From: Phycobacter sedimenti
GTDB taxonomy: Bacteria > Pseudomonadota > Alphaproteobacteria > Rhodobacterales > Rhodobacteraceae
DNA: 64,000 nt
Assembly (NCBI RefSeq): GCF_038148855.1
Contig: NZ_JBBVGR010000007.1
Location: 1-64,000 of the forward strand
Direction of reading: 5' to 3'
Shown: piece after piece, positions 27,374 to 34,905 of the stretch
Numbering within the stretch: the first letter of the stretch is position 1
Layout of the letters: every line of letters begins with the position of its first letter
Translations under genes and position numbers: made by a program
Notes under the pieces: model-generated
Told to the model about the DNA's origin: nothing
Seen by the model: only the letters and a program-made list of their open reading frames with translations
Database searches by the model: none

Positions 27374-29335
27374 TTGCTTGTTGCTAGGATCTTGGCCGTG
27401 TGCCTGATCTGGCTTGCGGCTTCTGCAGGGTTTGCGCAGACGTCTTGCGGCACGGCTAAGTTGTTGCCCGAACGATCATTTTTCCTGGACCTGGGTCCAT
27501 TCGCATGCGTTCTGGAAGACAGAGACCTCTCTTACGAGCTGGACAATATTCTGACCTCGGATTTGTCCAATATGTTCGAGCCTGTGCCAACAGGGCTTGT
27601 GGATTTCGGCTTTCGCAACTCCCGCTTTTGGGTGCGCACCACGCTGCAAAACGAGGGGCAAACGACGGGAACTTGGTGGATCACCCACGACATGCCGATT
27701 TTCGAAACGATGCGGGTGCGCCTTGTTTCTGCAGACGGGAGCGTTGAAAATCTGCTGTTATTGGAAGGGAACGCGCCTTTTGGGGCGCGCACAATACCCC
27801 ACCGGCATCTTGTATCGTCGATCACGCTGCCCCCGGGACAACAGGCTGAACTGGTCATCGATTATGTCACCGGATTGGGCACGCAAATGCCGCTCTTCGC
27901 GGAATCCATCGATCAGTTCGTCGAACGCACCCAAACCGAGATGAGCAATCATCTGATGCTGATCGCCGCTTTGTTGGGAATGGGCCTCATCTCAACGCTG
28001 TATTTCTACAGCCTCGAAGGGCCAGCAGGTCTGATTTATGGGGCATATGTGCTCTCTGCCGCTGGGTTCTTGTTTAACGCGGAATCCTATGGCTTTCAGT
28101 TTCTATACCCCAATGCGGTCGAGTTTTACCGCAATGCCTATCCCGTTCTGGGGCTTTGCACCATGGCGTTTGGAACATGGTTCATTGGCAGGCTGACCCT
28201 GACTCGGAATGCCTCAAGGCTGCTCAATTGGACGGCTGTGGCAAGCGTGGCGATCCTGTTGTTTCTGATCGTCACAGCACCCCTTTTTCTGTCCTTTGCA
28301 TGGTACAAGGTTGGTAGCCTCGCAGCTTCGGTTTTTGCAAACGTGGCGCAGGTCGCGATCATCTTTAGCGCACTCAGACGCAGGCAATCAGGAGCATGGC
28401 TCTTGCTGGTCGCCTTTGTCATTACGGGTATTGCAATCGCCTTTACCATGAGCGGCTACGTGACCAAGGGCCTGTTCCCGCAGGAAATGGCGGGCAGCGC
28501 TATGCGACTTGGCTTCTTTTTGGAAGGGGTAGCCTATTCAGGCGCGATCGCCCTGCGCATTCGCGATGCCCGGCGTGCCCGCGACAGGTCATTGCGTGAT
28601 CAGCTGCGTCTCACGCAGGAATCGCTACGGCTGTCCAAAGCTGTGCAACAGGCAGAGGCGGAACGTCAGGAGGCGGAGCGAGAAGCCTACCGCAGCCGCA
28701 TCGCGCTCTCCAGTGCGGCCCATGACATCCGCCAACCCCTCACCAGCCTGCAGATGCTCGTCGCCGAAGGCAAAAGCGACGTCTCACACATAACAGGTTC
28801 GCTCAATTATATTGAGGACATCATTGCGCAGGGGTTGTCGCCAGTTCCGCTAGGCGCGGAATCCCCTGATCCCGTAGGCTACGGTGCCAAGGAACTGTTC
28901 TCCTTGGCCCTAGTTATAAACAACATCGAAGCGATGTTCGCCTCCGAAGCCCAACAGCGCGGCGTTGATCTGCGCGTGGTGACGTCGACATTGCACGTCG
29001 TGATCGATCCATTGTCCCTGATGCGCATCACCAGCAATCTCGTATCTAATGCACTGAAACATGCACAGGCCAGACGCATCGTTGTAGGATGCCGACGCAG
29101 TTCCAAAGGCGTCAGGATCGAAGTTCACGACAATGGCCGGGGCATGACATCTGATGCGCTGAGCGCACTTGCTAAGCGCGGTGCAAAAGGCCCAGAATCC
29201 AGTGGCCATGGGCTCGGTCTCGCAATTGTTCAGGAATTGGCAGATCTGCAAGAAATCAAGTTTGAACTGGCTTCTACGCCGGGGCGCGGCACCGCGGCCC
29301 GCATATTCATCTCAAATGAGGCTGAGACGTCATGA
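27374..29335 (+). CDS. 7TMR-DISM sensor histidine kinase
   Basis: This 653-residue kinase has a signal peptide (to about 22), a periplasmic beta-sandwich sensing domain (about 25-180), seven transmembrane helices (about 190-400), a short coiled coil (LRLSKAVQQAEAERQEAERE), the phospho-acceptor region AAHDIRQPLTS with His near residue 453, and an HATPase domain (LVSNALKHA, VHDNGRGM, SGHGLGLAI). The periplasmic domain of this family often binds carbohydrates or small ligands. The start is TTG with GGGGAGGGA about ten bases upstream. The stop overlaps the next start by four bases, so it forms a pair with the regulator. Confidence 0.85.
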   Translation: MLVARILAVCLIWLAASAGFAQTSCGTAKLLPERSFFLDLGPFACVLEDRDLSYELDNILTSDLSNMFEPVPTGLVDFGFRNSRFWVRTTLQNEGQTTGTWWITHDMPIFETMRVRLVSADGSVENLLLLEGNAPFGARTIPHRHLVSSITLPPGQQAELVIDYVTGLGTQMPLFAESIDQFVERTQTEMSNHLMLIAALLGMGLISTLYFYSLEGPAGLIYGAYVLSAAGFLFNAESYGFQFLYPNAVEFYRNAYPVLGLCTMAFGTWFIGRLTLTRNASRLLNWTAVASVAILLFLIVTAPLFLSFAWYKVGSLAASVFANVAQVAIIFSALRRRQSGAWLLLVAFVITGIAIAFTMSGYVTKGLFPQEMAGSAMRLGFFLEGVAYSGAIALRIRDARRARDRSLRDQLRLTQESLRLSKAVQQAEAERQEAEREAYRSRIALSSAAHDIRQPLTSLQMLVAEGKSDVSHITGSLNYIEDIIAQGLSPVPLGAESPDPVGYGAKELFSLALVINNIEAMFASEAQQRGVDLRVVTSTLHVVIDPLSLMRITSNLVSNALKHAQARRIVVGCRRSSKGVRIEVHDNGRGMTSDALSALAKRGAKGPESSGHGLGLAIVQELADLQEIKFELASTPGRGTAARIFISNEAETS

Positions 29336-29958
29336 CCCAAACCGCCGTCATCGCAGACGATCACGCCCTAATCCGGCTCGGCATTGCGCAAATCCTGACA
29401 TCTGCAGGGCTGACCGTCGTAGGCGAAGCGGAAAACGGCCTCGAAGCCGTGGCCCAGGTCCGATCCCATCAACCTGCCTTGCTGACGCTCGACATTGCCA
29501 TGCCGTATGCCAGAGGGATCGAGGTTTTTGGCGAAGCCCGCCGCTGGTCGCCAGCCACGAAGATCATCGTTTTCTCTGGCCTGACCTCTTCTGGTTTGGT
29601 GCGGGAACTCAACGACGCCAACGCGGACGGAATTTTCCTAAAACGCGGGGATGTGGCGCAATTTGCCGAGGCCGTTCCGCGCGTTCTGGCAGGTGAACGG
29701 ATCGTATGCGCAGAGGCCCAGGAAATGCTGCTCACAGAGAATGAAACGGCAGAGCTGACGATGCGAGAGCGCCAAATTCTGAGCCTGTTGGCACAGGGCT
29801 TTGCCAACAAGGCTATCTCGCTCCGCTTGGGAGTTAGCATTAAGACTGTGGACAACCATCGCACCAACCTAATGCGTAAACTGGGAGCACACTCTATGGC
29901 TGAGCTCCTAGCCTTTGCGTTGAGAGAAGGTCTTCTCGACAGCAGTCGTGAAATCTGA
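29332..29958 (+). CDS. NarL/LuxR-type response regulator
   Basis: This 208-residue regulator has a receiver domain with DDH (9-11), phospho-acceptor Asp near residue 54 in LTLDIAMP and Lys in FLKRGD, then a LuxR-type helix-turn-helix at about 140-200 (LTMRERQILSLLAQGFANKA and VDNHRTNLMRKLG). It overlaps the kinase gene (ATGA). The adjacent RTX lipase is a possible target, by proximity only. Confidence 0.9.
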   Translation: MTQTAVIADDHALIRLGIAQILTSAGLTVVGEAENGLEAVAQVRSHQPALLTLDIAMPYARGIEVFGEARRWSPATKIIVFSGLTSSGLVRELNDANADGIFLKRGDVAQFAEAVPRVLAGERIVCAEAQEMLLTENETAELTMRERQILSLLAQGFANKAISLRLGVSIKTVDNHRTNLMRKLGAHSMAELLAFALREGLLDSSREI

Positions 29959-30202
29959 AACCACACACCGTTCCATGAAAGGTAAGCCGGAGACGTTTCC
30001 CAAAGGCGAACGCGTTCTGCGGGTCCCGCCGAAATCTCCTGCTTCATGCATCGAACAGATGCAACCGCGAACCATGCGTGGTCTGCGATGGCTACCAGTC
30101 CGTTCGCCGTTGCCATGGACCAATAGGACGGCTTTTTTAACGCCCGGTCTTCCCCCACTGAAGTGGTCCTCCGCTATGTTTAGTAAACCTAATGTCGTCT
30201 TC
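29959..30202. other. Gene-free stretch before the dispersed repeat
   Basis: No protein or RNA gene is recognised. Around 30151-30190 the sequence CTGAAGTGGTCC...TTTAGTAAACC has the look of an insertion-sequence end, but no partner end or transposase was found. Confidence 0.4.
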
Positions 30203-30304
30203 GGGCTGAGACCGCCCATTTGGCATCAAGGGCGGAACTCGGCCAGGTCGCATCCTGAGCCTGGAGGAGGAGACCCCAGCTTTGCCAAGCGCATTGACGG
30301 GGCA
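30203..30304. repeat. 102-bp dispersed repeat, copy B
   Basis: This copy matches 1780-1881 over its full length and ends at the same GGGGCA, which here is also the first six bases of the large direct repeat. The shared hexamer is therefore the junction in three places (1876, 14552, 30299). Confidence 0.7.
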
Positions 30305-30425
30305 TATCCGCCACTGGAGTGAGTACCACTCAGTGTTCACTGATGGCATCGAACAAGCAGAACGACGCACACCGCTCCCAAGCGGTTTCCCCATATAGGG
30401 ACAAGTTCACTCATGTAAGGAAATT

Positions 30426-30471
30426 TGGTAGCGGAGGAGGGACTTGAACCCCCGACACGCGGATTATGATT
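30426..30471 (-). other. tRNA-Met 3'-half fragment, putative attachment site (inner)
   Basis: The same 46 bases as at 14678-14723 and as the 3' half of the intact tRNA (59437-59513), ending in the anticodon stem. The DNA between this site and the tRNA (30.4-59.4 kb) would be the most recent island, holding the copper genes and the intact integrase. The left neighbour would be the end of an older element. Confidence 0.8.
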
Positions 30472-30584
30472 ATCCCATATGGTCAAGCACTTACACGACA
30501 TATGAACGTAGTTAAAACGTAAACGAGAATACGAATTCTGCGTGCCCTTCAGCTACCTCGATGATCCGGCAATCACGACTGTAA

Positions 30585-31160
30585 CTAAGCTTTAAGGCCG
30601 CTCACTTCGAGTGTCTTCCGGTCCAAGAGACCAGCCGCCATAAGGCCGTTTAGCTTTTGCGCCCCAACGGACGCATCGAGCCAGCCCAAGGCGTCTGCGA
30701 CGTTCATCTTGTAACGTTTGTCGCCTTGGGCAGCCCGATCAATTTGCTCTTCAAACAAGCCGCTCAGTTCTGACAATCTGAATAGCCCACCTGCGTAGGG
30801 CGCCGGGAGTGGTTTCAAACGAAGGTTTTGCCTGGTCGTTGAAAGGTGATTGGCGACATCCTGAAGGCTCACCAGATCCGGATGCGCCTCGTGCAGGTAG
30901 GACCCTTCCGGTAGAACAGCCAGAACGCGGCGCGCTGCATCCAGCATGACCTCCTCGGCGCAGCTACCGGATAGCTCGAACATGACACCCACCTGCCCTT
31001 TTCGCCCAACTCCAATAATCGGATCGTCTTCTGGAATGGCATTGCAGATTTCAGTGACAAGGATGTCCTGGCTGAGCTCATCACAACCGGAAAGCACGAA
31101 AGAAAGTTCGAAACTGAACCGGCGCCCGATCACGGACTGAGAGCTGATTGGAAATTGCAT
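30585..31160 (-). CDS. HTH DNA-binding protein next to att (paralogue 2)
   Basis: This 191-residue protein is nearly identical to the product of 14826-15413, with the same helix-turn-helix (VSLQDVANHLSTTRQNLRL) and C-terminal region (NVADALGWLDASVGAQKLNG). The C terminus is shorter by four residues. ATG at 31160 follows GAGG with normal spacing. The promoter at 31237-31272 has the same operator as the copper operon promoter at 37805-37840, so this is the best local candidate for the regulator of both. It lacks clear Cys/His metal-binding clusters, so direct copper sensing is not evident. Confidence 0.75.
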   Translation of the reverse strand: MQFPISSQSVIGRRFSFELSFVLSGCDELSQDILVTEICNAIPEDDPIIGVGRKGQVGVMFELSGSCAEEVMLDAARRVLAVLPEGSYLHEAHPDLVSLQDVANHLSTTRQNLRLKPLPAPYAGGLFRLSELSGLFEEQIDRAAQGDKRYKMNVADALGWLDASVGAQKLNGLMAAGLLDRKTLEVSGLKA

Positions 31161-31236
31161 GAACACACCTCAATCCAATGCACCGGTCACTCACGGAAGC
31201 ACAATTTCTTGCTACAGAGGCGTGCTGCCACGACGC

Positions 31237-31272
31237 ACGATACGGACAAAGCGCAAACTTGTCAACCGACAA
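31237..31272 (-). promoter_or_regulatory. Promoter with operator upstream of HTH gene 2
   Basis: Minus-strand TTGACA (31260-31265) and TATCGT (31237-31242) are spaced by exactly 17 bases. The -35 box overlaps TTGTC-AACC-GACAA (31259-31272), the same 14 bases as at 37827-37840. Confidence 0.65.
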
Positions 31273-31346
31273 TTACCATACAAAGGCGCCATTTATCAAC
31301 CAGAGGGACGACCAGCGCAAGAAGGAGCCGGTCGCCCCCAATAGTC

Positions 31347-31688
31347 TTAGTTCGGCATGATTGCGCCAATCGCGTACATGCCGTCATAGCCCTTCACAAG
31401 CATCAGGATGACCTCTTCGCCGATCGCGATATTTTCCATCAACTTGGCGCTTTCCAGCACAGCCAGGTCCATGGTCATCGCGGGCCAGCCGATTTCGGGG
31501 ATCGCTTCATGGCTGACATTGGCAGTTCCATCGCCGATCGAATTCACGACGGCTTTTGTGTGGACAGCGCCCTCCATCTGCTTGGAGGTCATGTGCATGT
31601 TGGAGTGATCCATGGAGTGCGACATCTGTGCAAATCCCGCCGAAGCAAAAAGACCTAGGGCAGCAAAGGACGTCAGGAGGGTTTTCAT
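31347..31688 (-). CDS. CusF-like periplasmic copper-binding protein
   Basis: This 113-residue protein has a signal peptide (to about residue 20), a Met/His-rich segment (MSHSMDHSNMHMTSKQM) and a CusF-type beta-barrel. In the family Cu(I) or Ag(I) is bound by His, two Met and a capping Trp; here H in VSHEAIPEIG, then W-P-A-M-T-M. It is the last gene of the minus-strand efflux operon, 37 bases after the pump gene. It probably delivers metal to the pump. Confidence 0.88.
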   Translation of the reverse strand: MKTLLTSFAALGLFASAGFAQMSHSMDHSNMHMTSKQMEGAVHTKAVVNSIGDGTANVSHEAIPEIGWPAMTMDLAVLESAKLMENIAIGEEVILMLVKGYDGMYAIGAIMPN

Positions 31689-31725
31689 GGTGCATTTCCT
31701 TTCAGTGTTGAGGTTGAGCAGAGGG

Positions 31726-34700
31726 TTATTCAGCAGGGACCGTTGCGGCTCCTGCCGGGGTGGAAGATGAGAGCTCTCGGTTGACGCGCGACAGGGCCAG
31801 CAGTTTCCAGATCACGAAGATCGACGGGATGACAAAGAGGGTCAGCAGGGTTGCTGTCACCATGCCGCCGATCATGGGGGCCGCGATCCGCTGCATGATC
31901 TCGGTGCCTGTACCGGTTCCGAACATGATCGGAATGAGACCAGCAAAGATCGTGGCCACGGTCATGACCTTGGGCCTGACCCGCAGCACGGCCCCTTCAA
32001 AGACCGCATCCTCGATATCGTCAAGGGTCAGCTTGCGTTTTTCTGTTTGTGCAAGCTTGCGTCGCTTTTCCCAACTGAGGTTGAGGTAGAGCAGCATCAC
32101 AATCGCCGTTTCGACCGCGACCCCGGCGAGCGCGATAAAGCCCACGAGCACGGCCACGGAGATGTCAAAGGCCAGATACCACAGGAACCAAACGCCACCA
32201 GCCAATGCGACGGGCAGCGCCGCAAGGATGATCCCCACTTCGATGACCCTATTGAAGGCGAGGAACAGCATCAGCGTGATGATCAGCAGAGTGGCCGGCC
32301 CCACGATGGTCAGCCGTTCCTGCATGCGCTCGATATACTCGTACTGGCCGGACCAGCTTAACGAGTACCCCGGTGGCAATGTCACCTCTTCCGCCACACG
32401 CGCACGGGCCTCGGCGACGTAGCTGCCCAGATCGCGATTGGCGATATCGATGAAGACAAAACCGGTGCGCCGCGCGTTCTCCGAACGGATCATCCCCGGG
32501 CCGTCTACAATCCGGATCTCTGCCAGCGACGCCAGCGGAACATGGGCACCGGACGGTGTGACCACGGGCAAGGTCTGGAGCCGCTCCGGGCTGTCCCTCC
32601 AAGATTGCGGATAGCGCAGATTGATCGGGAACCGCTCAAGCCCTTCGACGGATTCCGAGACCTGCATGCCGCCAATGGCGGTCTGTACCACGTCCTGCAC
32701 GTCGCGCACGCTCATCATGTAGCGCGCCGCGGCATCGCGTTTGACGTCGATTTCAATGAAACGCCCGCCAATCGGTCGCTCGGCATAAGCCGATGCGGTA
32801 CCGTCGATATCGCGCACGGCCTCCTCGACCGCGATGCCGATCTGCTCTATCACGCTGAGATCCGCGCCAGAGATCTTCACGCCGACTGGAGTCTTGATAC
32901 CGGTCGCAAGCATGTCGATACGGTTCTTGATCGGCTGGATCCAGACATTGGTGACACCCGGCACCTGCACCACACGGTCCAGTTCTTCCCGGATCTTCTC
33001 CATCGTCATGCCGGGCCGCCATTCGGATTTCGGTTTCAGCTGAATGGTGGTCTCGATCATCGTCAGAGGCGCCGGATCCGTTGCCGTATCCGCACGGCCA
33101 AGTTTGCCATGCACCGTCTCGACCTCGGGGATCGTGGCGATCAGACGATCCGTCTGCTGCAAGACCTCGCGCGCTTTGCCGATTGAGACCCCCGGGTAAA
33201 GACTCGGCATGTAGAGGAAATCCCCCTCGTTCAGCTCCGGCATGAACTCGGAGCCAAGGCGCTGAAGCGGATACCACATAGAAGCGACAAGCGCGCCCGC
33301 CAGCAAGGTGGTTGCCCAAGGCCAGGCGATCGCCGCGTCAAGGAACGGACGATACATCCAGACCACGATACGGTTCAGGGGGTTCTTTCGCTCGGGCAGG
33401 ATGCGGCCGCGCACGAAATAGCCCATGAGAACGGGCACCAGCGTGATCGACAGGATCGCGGCGGCGGCCATCGCATATGTCTTTGTATAGGCCAAAGGCT
33501 GGAACAGGCGCCCTTCCTGGTTTTCGAGCACAAAGACAGGCAGGAAGCTGACGGTGATGATCGCCAACGAGTAGAACAGCGCCGGTCCAACCTCGCCCGC
33601 ACATTCCTGCACGATGCGCCATCGGTTCTGCGAGGTCAGCTTTTCCGTCTCAAGCCGCCGGTGCATCGCTTCGATCATGACGATAGAGGCATCGACCATT
33701 GCGCCGATGGCAATCGCAATGCCCCCCAGAGACATGATGTTTGCGTTCACGCCTTGCGCCTTCATCAGAATGAAGGCGGCAAAGATGCCAAGCGGCAGGG
33801 ACAAGAGGATCACCAGAGATGAGCGCAGATGCAGCAGAAAGGCAGCACAAACCAGCACCACCACGATGAATTCTTCGGTGAGCTTCTTCTGCAGGTTCTC
33901 GATCGCCCGCTCGATCACGCCCGAACGGTCATAGGTCGTGACGATCTCGACCCCCTCGGGCAGGTTCGGCCTCAGCTCCTCGATCCGCGCCTCGACGGCC
34001 TTGATTGTGGCAAGCGCGTTGCCGCCCCAGCGCAGGATCACGACACCGCCGACCGCATCGCCGATACCATCGAACTCGCCGACACCGCGGCGCATCTCCG
34101 GGCCAAGACGGATCTCGGCCACGTCGCCCAAAGTGAGGGCAGCGCCGCGTTCATTGACCATCAGCGGGGCGCTGGCAAGATCTGACAATTCATCGATATA
34201 GCCCGCCGAGCGGACCATGAACTCCGCCTCGCCCATTTCGATGACGCTGCCGCCGGTTTCGCGGTTCGCGGCCTGAATGGCATTGCGCAGCTGCGACAAT
34301 GTGATGTCATAAGCGCGCAGTTTGTTCGGGTCGACGACGACCTGGTACTGCTTGACCATGCCACCGATGGTGGCAACCTCGGACACGCCTTCGACAGCCT
34401 GAAGCTCGTATTTCAGGAACCAGTCCTGGAGCGTGCGCAGTTGCGACAGGTCGTGGTTCCCGGTCCGGTCGATCATGGCGTACTGATAGATCCAGCCGAC
34501 ACCCGTCGCGTCCGGCCCAAGTTGTGGCGATACCCCTTCGGGAAGGCTGCCAGTTATCTGCCCAAGGTATTCCAACACGCGCGAACGGGCCCAATAAAGG
34601 TCGGTTCCATCTTCGAAGACCACGTAGACGAAACTATCGCCGAAAAAGGAGAAGCCGCGCACATCCTGCGCGCCCGGCACCGCGAGCATGGCCGTGGCCA

Positions 34701-34905
34701 GCGGGTAGGTGATCTGGTTCTCGACCACCTGCGGCGCCTGCCCCTGATAGGGGGTGCGCACGATGACCTGGACATCGGACAGGTCCGGGATGGCATCCAC
34801 CGGCGTTTCCCGGATGGCCCAGACCCCCGCAGCCGCCATCATCAGCGCCAGCACCGCGATGATGAACCTGTTTGCAATCGATATCCGAATGATGGCGGTG
34901 ATCAT
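31726..34905 (-). CDS. CusA-like RND heavy-metal efflux pump
   Basis: This 1059-residue inner-membrane pump is full length for the heavy-metal RND class (12 helices, two large periplasmic loops). Typical segments are ETPVDAIPDLSDVQVIVRTP at the N terminus and GAMVDASIVMIEAMHRRLE around the proton-relay Asp. Methionines occur where CusA has its copper ladder: LYMPSL, RIDMLATGIKTP and YMMSVRDVQ. This supports Cu(I)/Ag(I) rather than Zn/Co/Cd. Its ATG overlaps the adaptor stop by four bases. No outer-membrane CusC-type gene is present nearby, so a shared channel is needed. Confidence 0.92.
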   Translation of the reverse strand: MITAIIRISIANRFIIAVLALMMAAAGVWAIRETPVDAIPDLSDVQVIVRTPYQGQAPQVVENQITYPLATAMLAVPGAQDVRGFSFFGDSFVYVVFEDGTDLYWARSRVLEYLGQITGSLPEGVSPQLGPDATGVGWIYQYAMIDRTGNHDLSQLRTLQDWFLKYELQAVEGVSEVATIGGMVKQYQVVVDPNKLRAYDITLSQLRNAIQAANRETGGSVIEMGEAEFMVRSAGYIDELSDLASAPLMVNERGAALTLGDVAEIRLGPEMRRGVGEFDGIGDAVGGVVILRWGGNALATIKAVEARIEELRPNLPEGVEIVTTYDRSGVIERAIENLQKKLTEEFIVVVLVCAAFLLHLRSSLVILLSLPLGIFAAFILMKAQGVNANIMSLGGIAIAIGAMVDASIVMIEAMHRRLETEKLTSQNRWRIVQECAGEVGPALFYSLAIITVSFLPVFVLENQEGRLFQPLAYTKTYAMAAAAILSITLVPVLMGYFVRGRILPERKNPLNRIVVWMYRPFLDAAIAWPWATTLLAGALVASMWYPLQRLGSEFMPELNEGDFLYMPSLYPGVSIGKAREVLQQTDRLIATIPEVETVHGKLGRADTATDPAPLTMIETTIQLKPKSEWRPGMTMEKIREELDRVVQVPGVTNVWIQPIKNRIDMLATGIKTPVGVKISGADLSVIEQIGIAVEEAVRDIDGTASAYAERPIGGRFIEIDVKRDAAARYMMSVRDVQDVVQTAIGGMQVSESVEGLERFPINLRYPQSWRDSPERLQTLPVVTPSGAHVPLASLAEIRIVDGPGMIRSENARRTGFVFIDIANRDLGSYVAEARARVAEEVTLPPGYSLSWSGQYEYIERMQERLTIVGPATLLIITLMLFLAFNRVIEVGIILAALPVALAGGVWFLWYLAFDISVAVLVGFIALAGVAVETAIVMLLYLNLSWEKRRKLAQTEKRKLTLDDIEDAVFEGAVLRVRPKVMTVATIFAGLIPIMFGTGTGTEIMQRIAAPMIGGMVTATLLTLFVIPSIFVIWKLLALSRVNRELSSSTPAGAATVPAE

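Larger units (their letters stand above)
30299..31179. repeat. Large direct repeat, copy 2 (about 880 bp)
   Basis: Second copy of 14552-15432, same orientation, with scattered substitutions, most of them between the tRNA fragment and the HTH stop. Homologous recombination between the copies would delete about 15.7 kb, including the ABC transporter, the phosphodiesterases, the lipase and the kinase pair. Confidence 0.85.

Noticed and set aside
14678..30471. tRNA fragments as functional tRNA genes
   Set aside because: Both contain only the 3' half and anticodon loop; the D arm and 5' acceptor strand are missing, so no tRNA can fold.
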